64,000 bases of DNA, taken from Megaustenia siamemsis. Its lineage: Eukaryota; Mollusca; Gastropoda; Stylommatophora; Ariophantidae. The notes under the pieces are model-generated. The model saw only the letters and a program-made list of their open reading frames with translations, had not been told where the DNA came from and did no database searches. How positions within the stretch are numbered: position 1 is the stretch's first letter; every line of letters starts with the position of its first letter. The stretch is taken from assembly GCA_032433765.1 (NCBI GenBank), contig JAVIAB010000051.1, positions 76,569,712 through 76,633,711 on the forward strand, read 5' to 3'. Made by a program: the position numbers and the translations under genes. Below are positions 22,300 to 33,601 of the stretch, piece by piece.

Positions 22300-23165
22300 A
22301 GCCATCATCATCAAGTAGGTGATCTTGTCTCTCCACAACATTTGATCTTGATAATTATTTATCATTTCTGTTGTTGACCTCCTGCCAAGCCATTCTCTTA
22401 AGCTGTCTGGTATCTTTTCTCTTTGCTTTCCTCTATCTCTTTGACCCTCAATTTTCCCAGTTGTTACAATATATTCCTGCTGTTCGCCTCTCATTACAAA
22501 AAAATGATGATTGTTTCATCCAAATGTTGGAAATTATCTCTCTTTTTGCTTTGGCCTCTTTCTGAATGTTTTCATTATCCTTCTTAGCTGTCCATAGTAT
22601 TCTCAACATTCTTCTGTAAAACCACATTTCTACAGACTCCAATGATATTCTTGTCTCTTGTCCTATTGTCTATGATTCACATCTATATGTTAAGACTTGC
22701 TATACATAACATTTAAGAACTCTTTTTCTTGTTTCTATTGTCAAAAATGGATTGCATGGTTTCTTTCTCATTTTTTTAAAGCTGCTTTTGCCTGGGCCAT
22801 TCTGCATCTAATCTCTGTTGTACATCTATTGTTCCTCGATATTTAAATTAATTTACCTGTTTTAATATTTTTCCACTTGTCTTTATTGTACATTGTGGTG
22901 AGTATTTTTCTTTGTTGTTACCATTACTTCGGTTGTTTTTTTCTATTAAGGCTGGGTCTTTTATTTTATCTTTCCTTCACTATAATGTTTAACAACTCGT
23001 GTAAATTATTTTCACTATTAATGATTAAGACTGTATCATCAGCATACCTTAGATTATTTATATTATGACCTCCGATTGTTCCAGGTATGCCCCTTATGGA
23101 TCTTAAAATAATTTCACTATAAATATTAAGCAAATCTAGTGACAGCACACAACAATATATTCCAA
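22300..23165 (-). mobile_element. RTE-type LINE fragment (LINE-3)
   Basis: From the right on minus: NNLRYADDTVLIINSENNL near 23060-23000 (catalytic YADD box), then a gap, then the C-terminal segment with ESVEMWFYRRMLRILWT near 22640-22590 and WLGRRSTTEMINN near 22400-22360, ending in a (GAT)n tail near 22305. Multiple stops; shares its 3' end with 8216-8655. Confidence 0.82.
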
Positions 23166-23189
23166 GGGTTCTCTACTCATTAAATGGCG

Positions 23190-23480
23190 TTTCTTATTAT
23201 TGGAAATTAGTTCTCTATTTGCTTTGGCCTCTTTCAAAAACGTTTCCATAATTCTTCTTAGCTGTCCTTGGTATTCTCAATATTCTTCTGTAAAACTACA
23301 TTTCTGCAGACTCCGGTGATTTCCTTGTCTGTTGTCCTATTATTATCCATGATTCACATCCTCATCTAGATGTTAAGACTGGCTATACATAACATTTAAG
23401 AAGTCTTTTTCTTGTTTCTGTTGTCAAAAATTGATTGCATAGTATCTTCCTCATTTTTTGAACAGCTGCTGGACCATAGC
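23190..23480 (-). mobile_element. Second LINE-3 fragment in tandem
   Basis: Repeats the segment at 22525-22790 (words CTGTCCTTGGTATTCTCAA, GTTAAGACTGGCTATACATA, CTTGTTTCTGTTGTCAAAAA), same orientation, diverged. Either a separate insertion or a local duplication. Confidence 0.75.
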
Positions 23481-24181
23481 CACAAAAATTAACTGTTTGT
23501 GGTATTTTTCTATGTTTTCTCATGTTTTAATTATTTTTTTTTAAATTTATGTTTAGTAAATTGTCGTATTTAGTTTGGATTTTGTAGTGTACATTGGTAT
23601 TTAATATTTAAACTGGATTAATTTGATAATTGATCCAGTCATCGTAAGTTACGATCGTCTCCAGTTGATTTGAATTTCTTTCTTTTATTTTCACCAAAAA
23701 TGTAGCATCTAAAATTATTTCTGTTTGGATTAACGTCCCCGTGCACTTTATTTAGTTGCTCTCGAATCTTTCATTAGAAGACCGCTGGGTCTGGAATAGC
23801 CTACAACTAACCTAACCTTAAAATTTGTTGAAAAATACATTTAAATTCACAAAAATTAGAAACATATTTATAATTCAAGTTTAGTATGTCGGTTCGGTGA
23901 AGGGGAGATCATTCATTTAGTAGAAATAATTTAGGATACTAGACACGACCTTTACCGTTTATTTTATATGGTAACACTAATACAATAGTAATTTGATTTA
24001 GAGTGCCTACAATTAATTAAATTCTCAATATTTTTTATTATAATATATAGTTGTAATATAAGTATAAGGGTGAAGTAGTCATATAGATTTGTAAAATAAA
24101 TAAATGTAAAGTAGTCATATAGATTATTATAATATATAGTTGTAAAATAAATACAAATGTAATAAAGTAGTGATATAGATT
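23481..24181. other. Unassigned AT-rich sequence
   Basis: No recognised element. A loose repeat around AATATATAGTTGTAATAT and AAAGTAGTCATATAGAT occurs at 24030-24180. Confidence 0.4.
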
Positions 24182-24405
24182 TTTTTTTCTTCTGCCAGCT
24201 TTCACCTCTGACAAAGTCCCTAGAGACTGGGAACTGAATTTTGTGTGTTAATCCATTTTTCCCTGGCAGCCGTGTGTACAGGAATCCATCGCCACACAGG
24301 CAGATAACTCCGTCTTCGAAGGTATTCATATATTTTTTTCAACCATGAGTAATTGGCGTTTCAGTTCAGGCCTCGCTGCTGAGACCAGGGGTGGTTGCCA
24401 CAGAT
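24182..24405 (-). repeat. Dispersed repeat R3 (possible SINE), copy 1
   Basis: Inverted relative to 43575-43800. Shared words on this strand: AAGTCCCTAGAGACTGGGAA, GTTAATCCATTTTTCCCTGG and GCCTCGCTGCTGAGACCAGG. No tRNA-like promoter boxes are clear to me. The strand is arbitrary. Confidence 0.6.
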
Positions 24406-24598
24406 AAATAAAAATCCCAACTAATGCAGTCAAAATTTTAACCCACAACCTCTCTGTCTTGAAACTGACGTTTTGCCTTGAGACCAACCAGTACCTCATA
24501 AATTATTATAATAACACATATGATTTGCTGGGTGAAACTCCGTCAATTTATTTCTGAAAATGAAACCCCAAAAATTTATCTCAATTATGTCATTGCAT

Positions 24599-24880
24599 GT
24601 AGCCTTGGTGGTTGAGTGGTTAGTGTGCTTCGTGATGAGAAGGGCATGGGTTCCATTCGCAGAAGTGGTAGATTTTTTTCTTTTTTACCGACAAGGCTCC
24701 TGGATTCACCCAGCCTCTAGCAATGGGTAGCAGAAATTTTTCTGATAAGTAAAGGTGCCTTTGTGTTATACTGACCACATCACCTGAAAAGGTGCCGTGG
24801 TCATAGAAAAATATTGTCACTACAACCAAATTCCCCATACTTCTAGCAAAGCAGGGGAGGGAAATTTTTTTAAAAGTATA
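24599..24880 (+). mobile_element. tRNA-derived SINE (SINE-1)
   Basis: The head AGCCTTGGTGGTTGAGTGGT resembles a tRNA A box region and GGGTTCCATTCGC a degraded B box. The body has GACCACATCACCTGAAAAGG and GGTGCCGTGGTCATAGAAAA, as in the other SINE-1 copies. Internal pol III promoters drive such elements, which borrow LINE machinery to move. No clear target duplication found. Confidence 0.75.
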
Positions 24881-25419
24881 TTTTATTGTAGAGTATAGAC
24901 TATAATAGATAATAGGCCATATAATATGCTGGGTCATAGTTAGTCCTTTTTATTGCAACCGAATCTAAAAGAAAATTATCAGAACTCTATCATTACTTCT
25001 GACAAAATGAAAGCATCACAATATACCAGACTTATGTTTCTGTCCATTGTAAAACGGTATCGGGCACCGCAGATGAATGCATTTGTCTTCACTTTAAAAT
25101 AAATAAAATACTGCTCATTTTGAGAGGGACGTAAACAATAATTTTTGTCATAACTTTTCTCAATTGTATCCCTTCTGTCAGTTTTATTCTTTAAATTTTT
25201 TAAACCGTGTTCAGGAAAATGTAAGTTGTAATTTTGAGACTTGACCTGCATTTTCATAACTATGGCATCAGGTGGAAAGTGTTACCAACCCAATCAGCAA
25301 ATCAACTAAATTATCAGTGACAAACAGCTGTGAAAAATGTGGGCACTAGCATGACAATCCCTAAAAGTGTGGAGAGTATCCATAATTTTTCTTATTACTC
25401 TTTCAAATATTCGTTTCAG
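24881..25419. other. Unassigned spacer before ankyrin exon
   Basis: No family recognised. It ends in a pyrimidine-rich stretch and TTCGTTTCAG, the candidate splice acceptor at 25418-25419. Confidence 0.4.
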
Positions 25420-25630
25420 GTACACATTTACAACCATCTAGCATGGATATGACATGGATCACGGAGTCAAACTCTAAGCTCAGAGAAGATTCTAAGTGAG
25501 CTTGTTTCAAAAGGTCCCTTATGTGCTGAGATCCCAGAGAATGAGGATACAGCCTTCAAGGCTGCGAGGTTTAATGAAACTGTAGAGAGGTGACTGCATG
25601 ATGGAGTTGATGTCAACATTAAACATGTTG
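25420..25630 (+). pseudogene. Broken ankyrin-repeat gene, exon a
   Basis: Acceptor TTTCAG before 25420 and donor GTAAGT at 25631. A possible start ATG at 25443 opens MDMTWITESNSKLREDSK; after a one-base shift near 25497 the frame reads ELVSKGPLCAEIPENEDTAF then KAARFNETVER, an in-frame TGA, and LHDGVDVNIKHVG. The spacing of AA, LL and GVDVN residues fits an ankyrin repeat. The exon ends in phase 1, matching exon b. One frameshift and one stop indicate a pseudogene, or sequencing errors. Which ankyrin protein is not identified. Confidence 0.65.
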
Positions 25631-25704
25631 GTAAGTCTATAGAAAAGATCCTGTCCTATCCATGGAATCATTGTATTGGTGGTTCTCTGCATCCACTTCA
25701 CCAG

Positions 25705-25940
25705 TCAAAAAGATGACCAATCAGATCTTATACCATGAGCCAGCTTTGACGGTTTCAGTCATGATCGATCAGATCTGACACCATGAGCCAGCTGTTACAG
25801 CCTCAGTCATGACCAATCAGATCTGACACCATGAGCCAGCTTTGACGGTTTCAGTCACGACCGATTAGATCTGACACCATGAGCCAGCTGTTACAGCCTC
25901 AGTCATGACCAATCAGATCTGACACCATGAGCCAGCTGCT
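25705..25940. repeat. 48-bp minisatellite, 5 copies, alternating A/B variants
   Basis: TCAGATCT recurs at 25721, 25769, 25817, 25865 and 25913, exactly 48 bp apart. Copies alternate between TTTGACGGTTTCAGTCA and TGTTACAGCCTCAGTCA, so the true period is 96 bp. Confidence 0.9.
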
Positions 25941-26215
25941 CTAGTTGTAGAGGAGCCTGTGTGCCCATATTCCCAAGAGATGTTCTAGTTGTAGAGGAGC
26001 CTGTGTGCCCATAATCCCAAGAGATGTTCTAGTGGTAGAGGAGCCTGTGTGCCTATATTCCCAAGAGCTGTTCTAGTGGTAGAGCAGCCTGTGTGCCCAT
26101 ATTCCCAAGAGATGTTCTAGTGGTAGAGCAGCCTGTGTGCCCATAATCCCAAGAGATGTTCTAGTGGTAGAGGAGCCTGTGTGCCCATATTCCCAAAAGC
26201 TGTTCTAGTAGTAGC
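25941..26215. repeat. 44-bp minisatellite, about 6 copies
   Basis: TGTTCT recurs at 25981, 26025 and 26069, 44 bp apart. Words: AGTGGTAGAGGAGCCTGTG and GCCCATATTCCCAAGAG. It abuts the 48-bp array directly. Confidence 0.9.
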
Positions 26216-26810
26216 AATGCTATCAAGGGATCACCCAAGCTGGACAGGTCATAGCGCTGGGGCCAGGAAAAGCGAGACACAAACAAGTTTAAATCGGATG
26301 CACTGGTCTACATGCCTAATATAACAGTACACCGTAACTCTCACCATGATGAAACTTCCTGTACAGGTCTTCAACAAACACTTTTCAAGCCATCTCATCT
26401 GCTACCATTCCCTTAAGATCATTCCAGGTCTTCCTCATCCTCTTCATCTCTCCTTCCACCTGACTTCTCCAAGTATATAAAAAGCAACTTTTAATTTATC
26501 GTTTCCACAAATATTTCAGGTAAAACCTTGCAATTCTCTTATTGTTCACTTTTTCGACTTTGTGAGCAAATTCTCCCAACCAAACACATGTTTTAGATCA
26601 ATTTTCATTTATTTTCTTGCTGTTGATTAAAAAAAACAACAAATTCCTAAAAACGGAAAGGTCACAGTATGTTGTTCCAGTTGGTAGCGAATCTTTTAAG
26701 GGGTGAAATATCCAGCAGTTAACTGCTGCAGGTACCAGAAACAGTCAGCTAAATCATCCCGTTACAATGTAGTGGAATTATGAATTATGTCAGACTTATT
26801 AATATATGAT
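26216..26810. other. Unassigned intronic sequence
   Basis: No recognised element or gene between exons a and b. Confidence 0.4.
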
Positions 26811-27302
26811 GTATGTCATCTAGAAGATTATTGTTTAATGTGCGTTGTACAGAAGTTTAATGTTTAATGTAGATCTTGCGGAGGATTAATTTCAATGTAC
26901 ATTTTGCAGAAGATTAATTTTTTATGTAAATATTTCATAAATTAATTTCTGAATTATTTCATTAATATTTTGTTCTATTTTGTATGTGTTATCAATTTTA
27001 ACGTACATCATGCAGAAAATTTAATTAGTTTTTATTTTTTTTACCATACATCATGCAAACAAAATAACATCATAAATTTTTGTAAAAGATAAATTTGCTG
27101 TGTATATTTTGACAGAAGATTATTTTATTATGTACATTTTAGAGACGTTTATTTTATTATCTACAGAATATTTTTACAGAAGATTAAATTATGTACATTT
27201 TTACAGAAGACTAATTTGTTATGTACATTTTTACAGAAAATAGATTAATTGGTTATGTACATTTTACAGAAGATTAATTTATGTGCATTTTTACAGCAGC
27301 GT
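26811..27302 (+). repeat. AT-rich minisatellite of about 30 bp, left part
   Basis: Degenerate copies of CAGAAGATTAATTTGTTATG followed by TACATTTTTA. The LINE-1 insertion at 27315 splits this array; the right part runs 28044-28480, and a related string with TATATCTTACAGAAGATT reappears at 29010-29100. Confidence 0.8.
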
Positions 27303-27314
27303 ATTATGTTATGT

Positions 27315-28031
27315 GCTATGTCCCAAATATGGACTAGAAATGAATATCAAAAAGACTAAAACTATGATCATAAACAAAGAAAATTCTCAAGACCTACAAT
27401 TAAATATCACAGTTGAGGGAATACATCTGGAGACAGTCCAGAGCTACAACTACCTGGGACATATTATAACCAATGATGGAAAATGCAAAACTGAAATAAA
27501 CAAAAGAATAGGTATGGCAAAAAGTAATTTTAATGCCATGAAAAATATACTAACAACAAAACAAATATCAGCAGGGCTGAAATTAAGAATGGCAAAATGT
27601 TACGTCTTCTCAATATTCCTGTATGGTGCAGAAACATGGACATTAGACAAGAAAACAGAACTGAAAATTGAAGCCTTTGAAATGTGAATTTATAGAAGAA
27701 TAGGTAGAATTGGATGGAAACAAAAGATAACAAACGATAAAGTTTTAAAACAACTGAAAATAAAATGAGAACTACTAAACACAATTAAGACAAGACAAAT
27801 GAAATTTTTGGGGCATGTTAAAAGACACAACAGCCTACTAAAAGTAATATTGGAAGGAAAAATACAAGGTAAAAGAGGCAGAGGCAGACCAAGACTAACA
27901 TGGACAAGTAACATCAAAAGATGGACAAGTCAATCTATGTCAGCCTGCACCATCAAAGCAAGAAACAGAGTAGAATGGCGATCCATGGTAGCCAACCTTC
28001 GTTGCGGAGAAGGCACACGATGATGATGATG
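27315..28031 (+). mobile_element. RTE-type LINE insertion (LINE-1), 3' end
   Basis: Opens inside the RT palm/thumb: KYGLEMNIKKTKTMIINKE, NYNYLGHIITNDGKC, FSIFLYGAETWTLDKKTE, a stop, then YRRIGRIGWK, FLGHVKRHN, RGRGRPRLTW and VANLRCGEGTR before TGA and a (GAT)n tail. The 12-bp word ATTATGTTATGT lies on both sides (27303-27314 and 28032-28043). This fits a target duplication, but the target is itself repetitive. 5' truncated; in-frame stops. Confidence 0.9.
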
Positions 28032-28043
28032 ATTATGTTATGT

Positions 28044-28480
28044 ACATTTTGACAGAAGATTAATTTGTTAATGCACATTTTTACAAAAGATGTGCTTTTT
28101 GTTTAGAAGATTAATTTATTGTGTACATTAATATAGAAGATTATTTATGTGCATTTTTAAGAAGATTAATTTGTTACGTACATTTTGAAAGAAGCATAAT
28201 TTGTTTTATACATTTTGACAGAAGATTAATTTGTTATGTGCTTTTTTTTAGAAGACTACTTTGTTATGTACGTTTTACAGAAGCATAATTTATGTACATT
28301 TTTACAGAAGATTATGTTATGTGCTTCTTTTGTAAGATTAATTTGTTATGTACATTTTTAGACAAGCATAATTTGATACGTACATTTTTACAGAAGCGTA
28401 ATTTGTTATGCTCATATTATAGAATATTAATTTTTTATGTATATCTTTGAGAAGAATAATTTTGATTGTAAACCTTACAA
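28044..28480 (+). repeat. AT-rich minisatellite of about 30 bp, right part
   Basis: Continuation of the 26811-27302 array, with GAAGATTAATTTGTTATGTA repeated and a GAAGCATAATTTG variant. Confidence 0.8.
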
Positions 28481-28639
28481 ATTATTACGTATCGTTAGAC
28501 ATCGCATAAGGCTTGTAGTGTTTTTCACCACCTACTTCTATTCTAGGTGAGATGTTCAATCTTATCTAATGATTCTATGCCTGCCAACTTTGCTTCTCTT
28601 ATAAGTGTTTTTTATAGCATATCTTTGTCGTCATATTTT

Positions 28640-28990
28640 TCAGAATATGCAGAAAGTTATCTGTATCCTGAAAGTTTCCCATAAAAAAGCCTGTTTTGGA
28701 ATTCTCTTATTGTCTCTTCTCAGTACATGTCCAACATATGTCCATCTTCTTTCCTTAATTTTAGATGAGATTGTTGGTTGCATGCCCATTTCTCTTATTT
28801 CAATATTAGTCTTGAATTCATTCCATTGTACACAGAGTATTTTTCTCAGGCATTTGTCTTCAAAAGCGTTTAGTTTTCTATCAATCTCTTTTGATGTTTT
28901 CCAGCTTTCACTTGCATAGGTAAGTGTTGATAATATGTTTGAGTTGAATATTCTAAATTTGGTTTTCTTGTTTTGTATTGTTTATTTCCA
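28640..28990 (-). mobile_element. Non-LTR RT C-terminal fragment (LINE-4), unexpanded copy
   Basis: On minus it reads KTKFRIFNSNILSTLTYASE then SWKTSKEIDRKL, CLRKILCVQWNEFKTNIEIR, MGMQPTISSKIK, and RRWTYVGHVLRRDNKRIPK. This is the RT thumb and tail typical of CR1/RTE-style LINEs. It is a useful control for 35165-35640, where the same segment is tandemly expanded. Confidence 0.8.
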
Positions 28991-29093
28991 TATTTTGTCC
29001 AGGATATACATGTATATCTTACATATATGTTAGAGAAGATTATTGTTTGATGTATATCTTAGAGAAGATAATTGTTTGATGTATATCTTACAG

Positions 29094-29206
29094 AAGATTC
29101 TAGTGACAGTGTGTATACCATCAAGGACATGACCAGAATGTTGAGGCAGTTGAGACTGAAGCAGTACTCCCTATTGCATGTCGCTGTTGTTCATGGGACA
29201 ATGGGG
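29094..29206 (+). pseudogene. Broken ankyrin-repeat gene, exon b
   Basis: Acceptor TCTTACAG before 29094 and donor GTATGT at 29207. 113 nt, entering in phase 1 and leaving in phase 0. Encodes EDSSDSVYTIKDMTRMLRQL and LKQYSLLHVAVVHGTMG with no stop. LLHVAVVHG is the core of an ankyrin repeat and continues in phase into exon c. The acceptor word also occurs within the neighbouring 30-bp repeats, so the exon start is less certain. Confidence 0.65.
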
Positions 29207-29324
29207 GTATGTATTAGGCAAACAGAAATAAAGTCGGTGTATTTAACTCTAAATAAAATCTTTAGGTAATAACAACCTCTTCACAATACAATTTTCTTGG
29301 AATTGGACACACGGTTGTTCGAGA

Positions 29325-30430
29325 CATGTTCTTTAGCTGAAATGACCTAAGTGACTATGGCTCAAAGGAGATCCTAATATGACGCAAACTAAGCACTGCC
29401 CTGATAAAAATTCAGAAGTTTCTAACTTACATTCAGAATTGCTGTCTATGCAGCTTTCATTATCTTTTTCCGCCTTTCCACTATAAAAATAGTTATTATT
29501 TATGTAACGCCACTGACATTGTGGTGTCTGTTTAAGTTCATCTCGCAAATTTGCTAAAATAATAATTGTCATCCTTATAACCCAGTGTTAATGACTGTCG
29601 CTTTTACCAGCGCTGCAAACACAAAAATATAGTTCAACTTCCAAAACAAATTTCACAAAATTTAAACAGTAAAAAAAATTATGGCTTTCACTTTTACTCA
29701 AAGAAATTATAAAATTATATTATTGTATAAACAAATACAGCTGTTCAGTGTTAATATGAGAGATTAAATGTCGTGAATTAAGCTAATAAAATATTATTAA
29801 ATGGCCTATGGTCACCTGCGTAGCGAGTATAAAAACACAAAAAGGTAAAGATTCCCTCCATGCCTTGCTAGATGTATGGGGAATATGGTGTTAGTGACCA
29901 CATTTTTCTATGATCACAACACATTTTTGGGTGATGTGGTCGGTATCCTGCCAGGCTGCCTTTAGTTCCCAGAAAGATCTCTGGTATCTATTTTTAGAGG
30001 CTGGGTGAACCATGGAGCCTCGTCAATCGAAAATAAAATCTGCCACTGCTGAGGATCGAACCTGAACCATTCTGGTCAGGAAGGGAGCACACTAACCACT
30101 CAACCACCAAGGCTCCACAAAAATATAGGCCTACTCCAAATACAAATTTAACAAAATTGAAATGGCTAAAAAACGTTGACTTTCACTTCTACCCACAGAA
30201 ATTATGAAACTGTATTTCTGTATAAACAAATATAGGTATTCAATGTTAATTAGAGAGATTAAATGTGAATTAGGTGGATCGTAATATAAAATATATAGTC
30301 ATGGTGTAATTTTTTCTGGGAGTGGAAGGCTAGACAAACATTCCGGTCAGAATTTGCAGAAGGGAATTCTGTATTTGATATCACGGCTGAATGAAACTAC
30401 GGTGGAAGTTTTAAAGAGCTGCCATTCATA
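29325..30430 (-). repeat. Left arm of a large imperfect inverted repeat
   Basis: Reverse-complement similarity to 31330-32085: CTTAGGTCATTTCAGCTA at the outer ends, two internal copies each of GACATTTAATCTCTCATATT and AAAAGTGAAAGTCA-like words, and TGACCGGAATGTTTGTCTAG near the inner end. This arm holds a SINE (29844-30115) that the right arm lacks. Short ORFs in both arms are not conserved as coding. Confidence 0.75.
29844..30115 (-). mobile_element. tRNA-derived SINE (SINE-1)
   Basis: On minus it starts GGAGCCTTGGTGGTTGAGTG and has the B-box-like GGTTCGATCC; the body matches other SINE-1 copies. Flanked by CACAAAAA at 29836-29843 and 30116-30123. Confidence 0.85.
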
Positions 30431-30439
30431 TGTGGACAA

Positions 30440-31325
30440 TTTGTCGCTCGCAAATATTTCCCTCTGTTGATCCTGACGCATGCAGTCAGGTGTGGGTCAC
30501 TGACCGTACCTAGGTCAGTTGTTGGATCAGTGTCTTGGGCCCTGTTGATGAATTTTGTGTAGAAGTATTAAAGAAAATGAGGTAAGGGTGGGCACCAAGT
30601 TGCTCATCCGGTAACTGAGTTGAGAGCAGACAGTTCCTGCGTCAGGATTAGCAAATGACAGAGCTGAACAAGATCCTACTCCACCCCCCCCCCCTAGTAT
30701 TGCTTGTAGAAATAAACTAACCAGTTTGACCAAGTAAAAAGGGATGAAAGTGGGTAGGCAACCCAGTGCTCAGAAATGCTGTGTTAAGGTCAGATATATT
30801 AGGCTGAAAGGTACAGATATCAAAGCCTGGCTGTAAAGCTCAAAATAATACATCTACGCCCACTTAACCTTAGATTATAAGACCTGTCTGTGAGTGTTTT
30901 CATGATTTCATCATAAAAATTACTACCACTTAATTATTACATTTGGAGTTCCAAAAATATTATTTTCTTTGAACTGTTGCTACACAGCTTTGTGTTTACC
31001 TAAGTAGAGACATGGGAATTGGATGCTGTAATCATTTCCTAGGTTACATTAGATTTATGGAATGAAATTCAACTCCATCATGCTGTGGCTACTGGAGGTG
31101 TTATGTTGTCTATTCACACAGCTGCCCTAAGTCTGTTAATCCATCCGCATATTCAGCTCCCTCTAAGTTTTGTTTGCTGTCCATCGGTGTTACAAAGGTT
31201 TGTTTCATGTCTCATTGACGGTGAAGGAGATTTCTCCCATCATAATAGAAAAAATTAATGTCTTGAAATTAAGACAATTAAAAAAAAACAGCCAGTTTTG
31301 TATGAAACCATAAAGATCTGAATTC
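30440..31325. other. Spacer between the inverted-repeat arms
   Basis: No recognised gene. A poly(C) run lies near 30685-30694. Confidence 0.4.
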
Positions 31326-31329
31326 CTGC

Positions 31330-32085
31330 TCTTTGAAACATCTACCTTAGTTTTATGCAGTCATGATGTCAAATACGTAATTCCCTCCCACTGTGTCTGA
31401 CCGGAATGTTTCTAGCCCTCCGCTGCTGGAAAAATTACACCTGGACTATAATTTTTATTACGATCCATTTAATTCATGACATTTAATCTCTCATATTAGC
31501 ATTTTGAATCTAGATTTATGTATATAGCCGTAAAGTATAATCATTTCTGCGAGTAAAAGTGAAAGTCATAATTTTTTTGACTGCTCCAATTTTTTTAAAC
31601 TTATCAGAAGATCTGTGTTTTTGTGCTCGTGGCGTCTGTGTTCATAATTGATATTAATCATATTTTACAATCCGCTTAATTCACGACATTTAATCTCTCA
31701 TATTAACATTTAAAATCTGTATTTGTTTATACAGCAATACAACCTAATAATTTCAGTGAGTAAAAGTAAAAGTCATAATTTTTTTGACCGCTTCAATTTT
31801 GTTAAATTGCATTTGAAGTTGAAACATTGCGTCGGTGAAAGTGAAAGTCATCAACACTGGGTTATTAGGTGGCAGTTGTTATTTTAGCAAATTTGTGAGA
31901 TGAACTGAAACAACAGACAGGAAACTGTTGACAGCGTTATATAAACAATTATTATTTTTTACAGCAGCAAGGTGGCGAGGAAAGGTTCTGAATGTAGGTT
32001 AGAAGCAGCAGAATTGTTGTCAGAGGAAAGGTCTCATTTGTGTCAATGTGACTTAGGTCATTTCAGCTACAAAGCATGCCCCGTA
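31330..32085 (+). repeat. Right arm of the imperfect inverted repeat
   Basis: Mirror of 29325-30430 without the SINE. The 68-codon ORF at 31972-32178 starts after a TTTTACAG word and looks exon-like, but the homologous part of the left arm does not keep the same protein, so I do not call a gene. Confidence 0.75.
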
Positions 32086-32819
32086 CAGATGGGCATCATA
32101 TTTTTTATGGTCTGCACGTTTATGTCCGATCCAACATCAAGGGAAACAAATCCAATAACCAAGTGTCACTGGAAGTAAGAATTAGGAGGGAGGGAGGGAT
32201 GGGGGGGGGGGGGGGGTGATGTTTGCAGGCAGCAAACTGTCAAATTTCAAGAATTTTTATTTTTGAGGTGGTAATTTTTACGATGGTATCATAATAAATG
32301 TTTAATGTCTATCAAAGGGTAAAGGACTATCAGCTCATTTGAGTAATGGCGTAAAAACAAGAATGAGAAAGAAAGATTGGCATATGAATAGATGGAAAGA
32401 AGTAAGGCAGGTGTTTGAAAGTAAGATTTAAAAAGATAGCCAGAGTAGATTTGAGAAAAAAAAATTATTTTTATGACGCATATTACCATTGCTGGTGTAT
32501 GTCGGAGGGGCTCATGACAGGAACTTAGAGATAAAGGCCGCTTGGTCAAAGAAGTCGCCACAATATGTGATAATAAAAATTTTTATTTCACCCCTGATAG
32601 AAAAAATCCTTTCTATCTACTGCGGGTTTCAAACACAGCACGCAGGCTTTTCAGCCAGTGAAATAGTGGATTTTGACACACAGCCATGTGCTTCTCAGGA
32701 CTGAATAGGTAAATCTGGAATAAAAAGATTTAGATAGGGTAGATCAAAGAGAATATTTGTGAGAAATCTAAAAATGTTTAAATTGCTAATGTTTACGAAT
32801 AGACTCAAGATGTAACAAA
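32086..32819. other. Unassigned intronic sequence with poly(G)
   Basis: G run at about 32201-32216. No element recognised. Confidence 0.4.
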
Positions 32820-33590
32820 GCTTGTCAGATCATCAGTCGCATATCACCACTATTGTTCAACATGGAAATAACTGTAGAGGCAAAATGGGCACTATACAAT
32901 GTTCATCCCAACGTTGTGCTACCAATGCCAGTCAGCGACCCTAGATGCAAGATCAATTTTTAAAATAACTATTAAGATATGAAATGTGTTAGACGAATGA
33001 CAAGAAACAGCCTGAGAGCTTAGATCAGAAGCAAAAAACCTGAAAAAAGCTAGAAATAATTCCTGCCATAGGATACATAAAGTAAAAAAAAAAAGTAAAG
33101 TACCCCCGTCACGCCAAGTGGCATATATGGAATATGGTGTTAGTGACCATAAATTTTACAGACCTTCGGCACATGATTTTTGGGGTAATGTGGTCGGTAT
33201 TACGCCCGTGCCGCTTCCCTTTCCCAGAAAAAAATCCGGTACAAATTAAAGGCTAGGTGAACCCGGAAGCCGTCGGTTGGGATCGAACCCTACCCCTTGT
33301 CCTTTGTAGTCCAGTTCACTAACCACTGAGCTATCGCGGCTCCAGGATACATAAAGAAACAATAAATAAAATGGTTTGACCATGTGATAAGACAGAAAGA
33401 CCAAAACACAACATATCAAGCCTTCAATAAACGTTATGAGAACATCAGACCCAAGGGCTGACCATGAGAAAAAATGGATTGATGGAATATTAAAAACACA
33501 ATGAAACATAACAGCAGGAGAGACCAGCAGAGGAGTTAAAGACCACAAAATATATCTTCCCACGATGCTAAAAAGCAAATGAGGAAGGAA
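32820..33590 (+). mobile_element. LINE-2 3' fragment split by a SINE
   Basis: Plus-strand counterpart of 1320-1830: the RT tail around FIPTLCYQCQSAT, then after the SINE KWFDHVIRQKDQNTTYQAFN and KRYENIRPKG. The join across the SINE is seamless once one target duplication is removed. Frames are broken. Confidence 0.8.
33083..33343 (-). mobile_element. tRNA-derived SINE (SINE-1), full length
   Basis: On minus: GGAGCCGCGATAGCTCAGTG (A box region), GGTTCGATCC (B box), the SINE-1 body, and an A-rich tail. A perfect 13-bp target duplication AGGATACATAAAG lies at 33070-33082 and 33344-33356. Best copy of the family in the window. Confidence 0.93.
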
Positions 33591-33601
33591 AGAAGAAGAT
33601 G

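Noticed and set aside
31972..32178. Exon-like ORF after a TTTTACAG acceptor
   Set aside because: It lies in the right arm of the inverted repeat, and the left arm does not preserve the protein.
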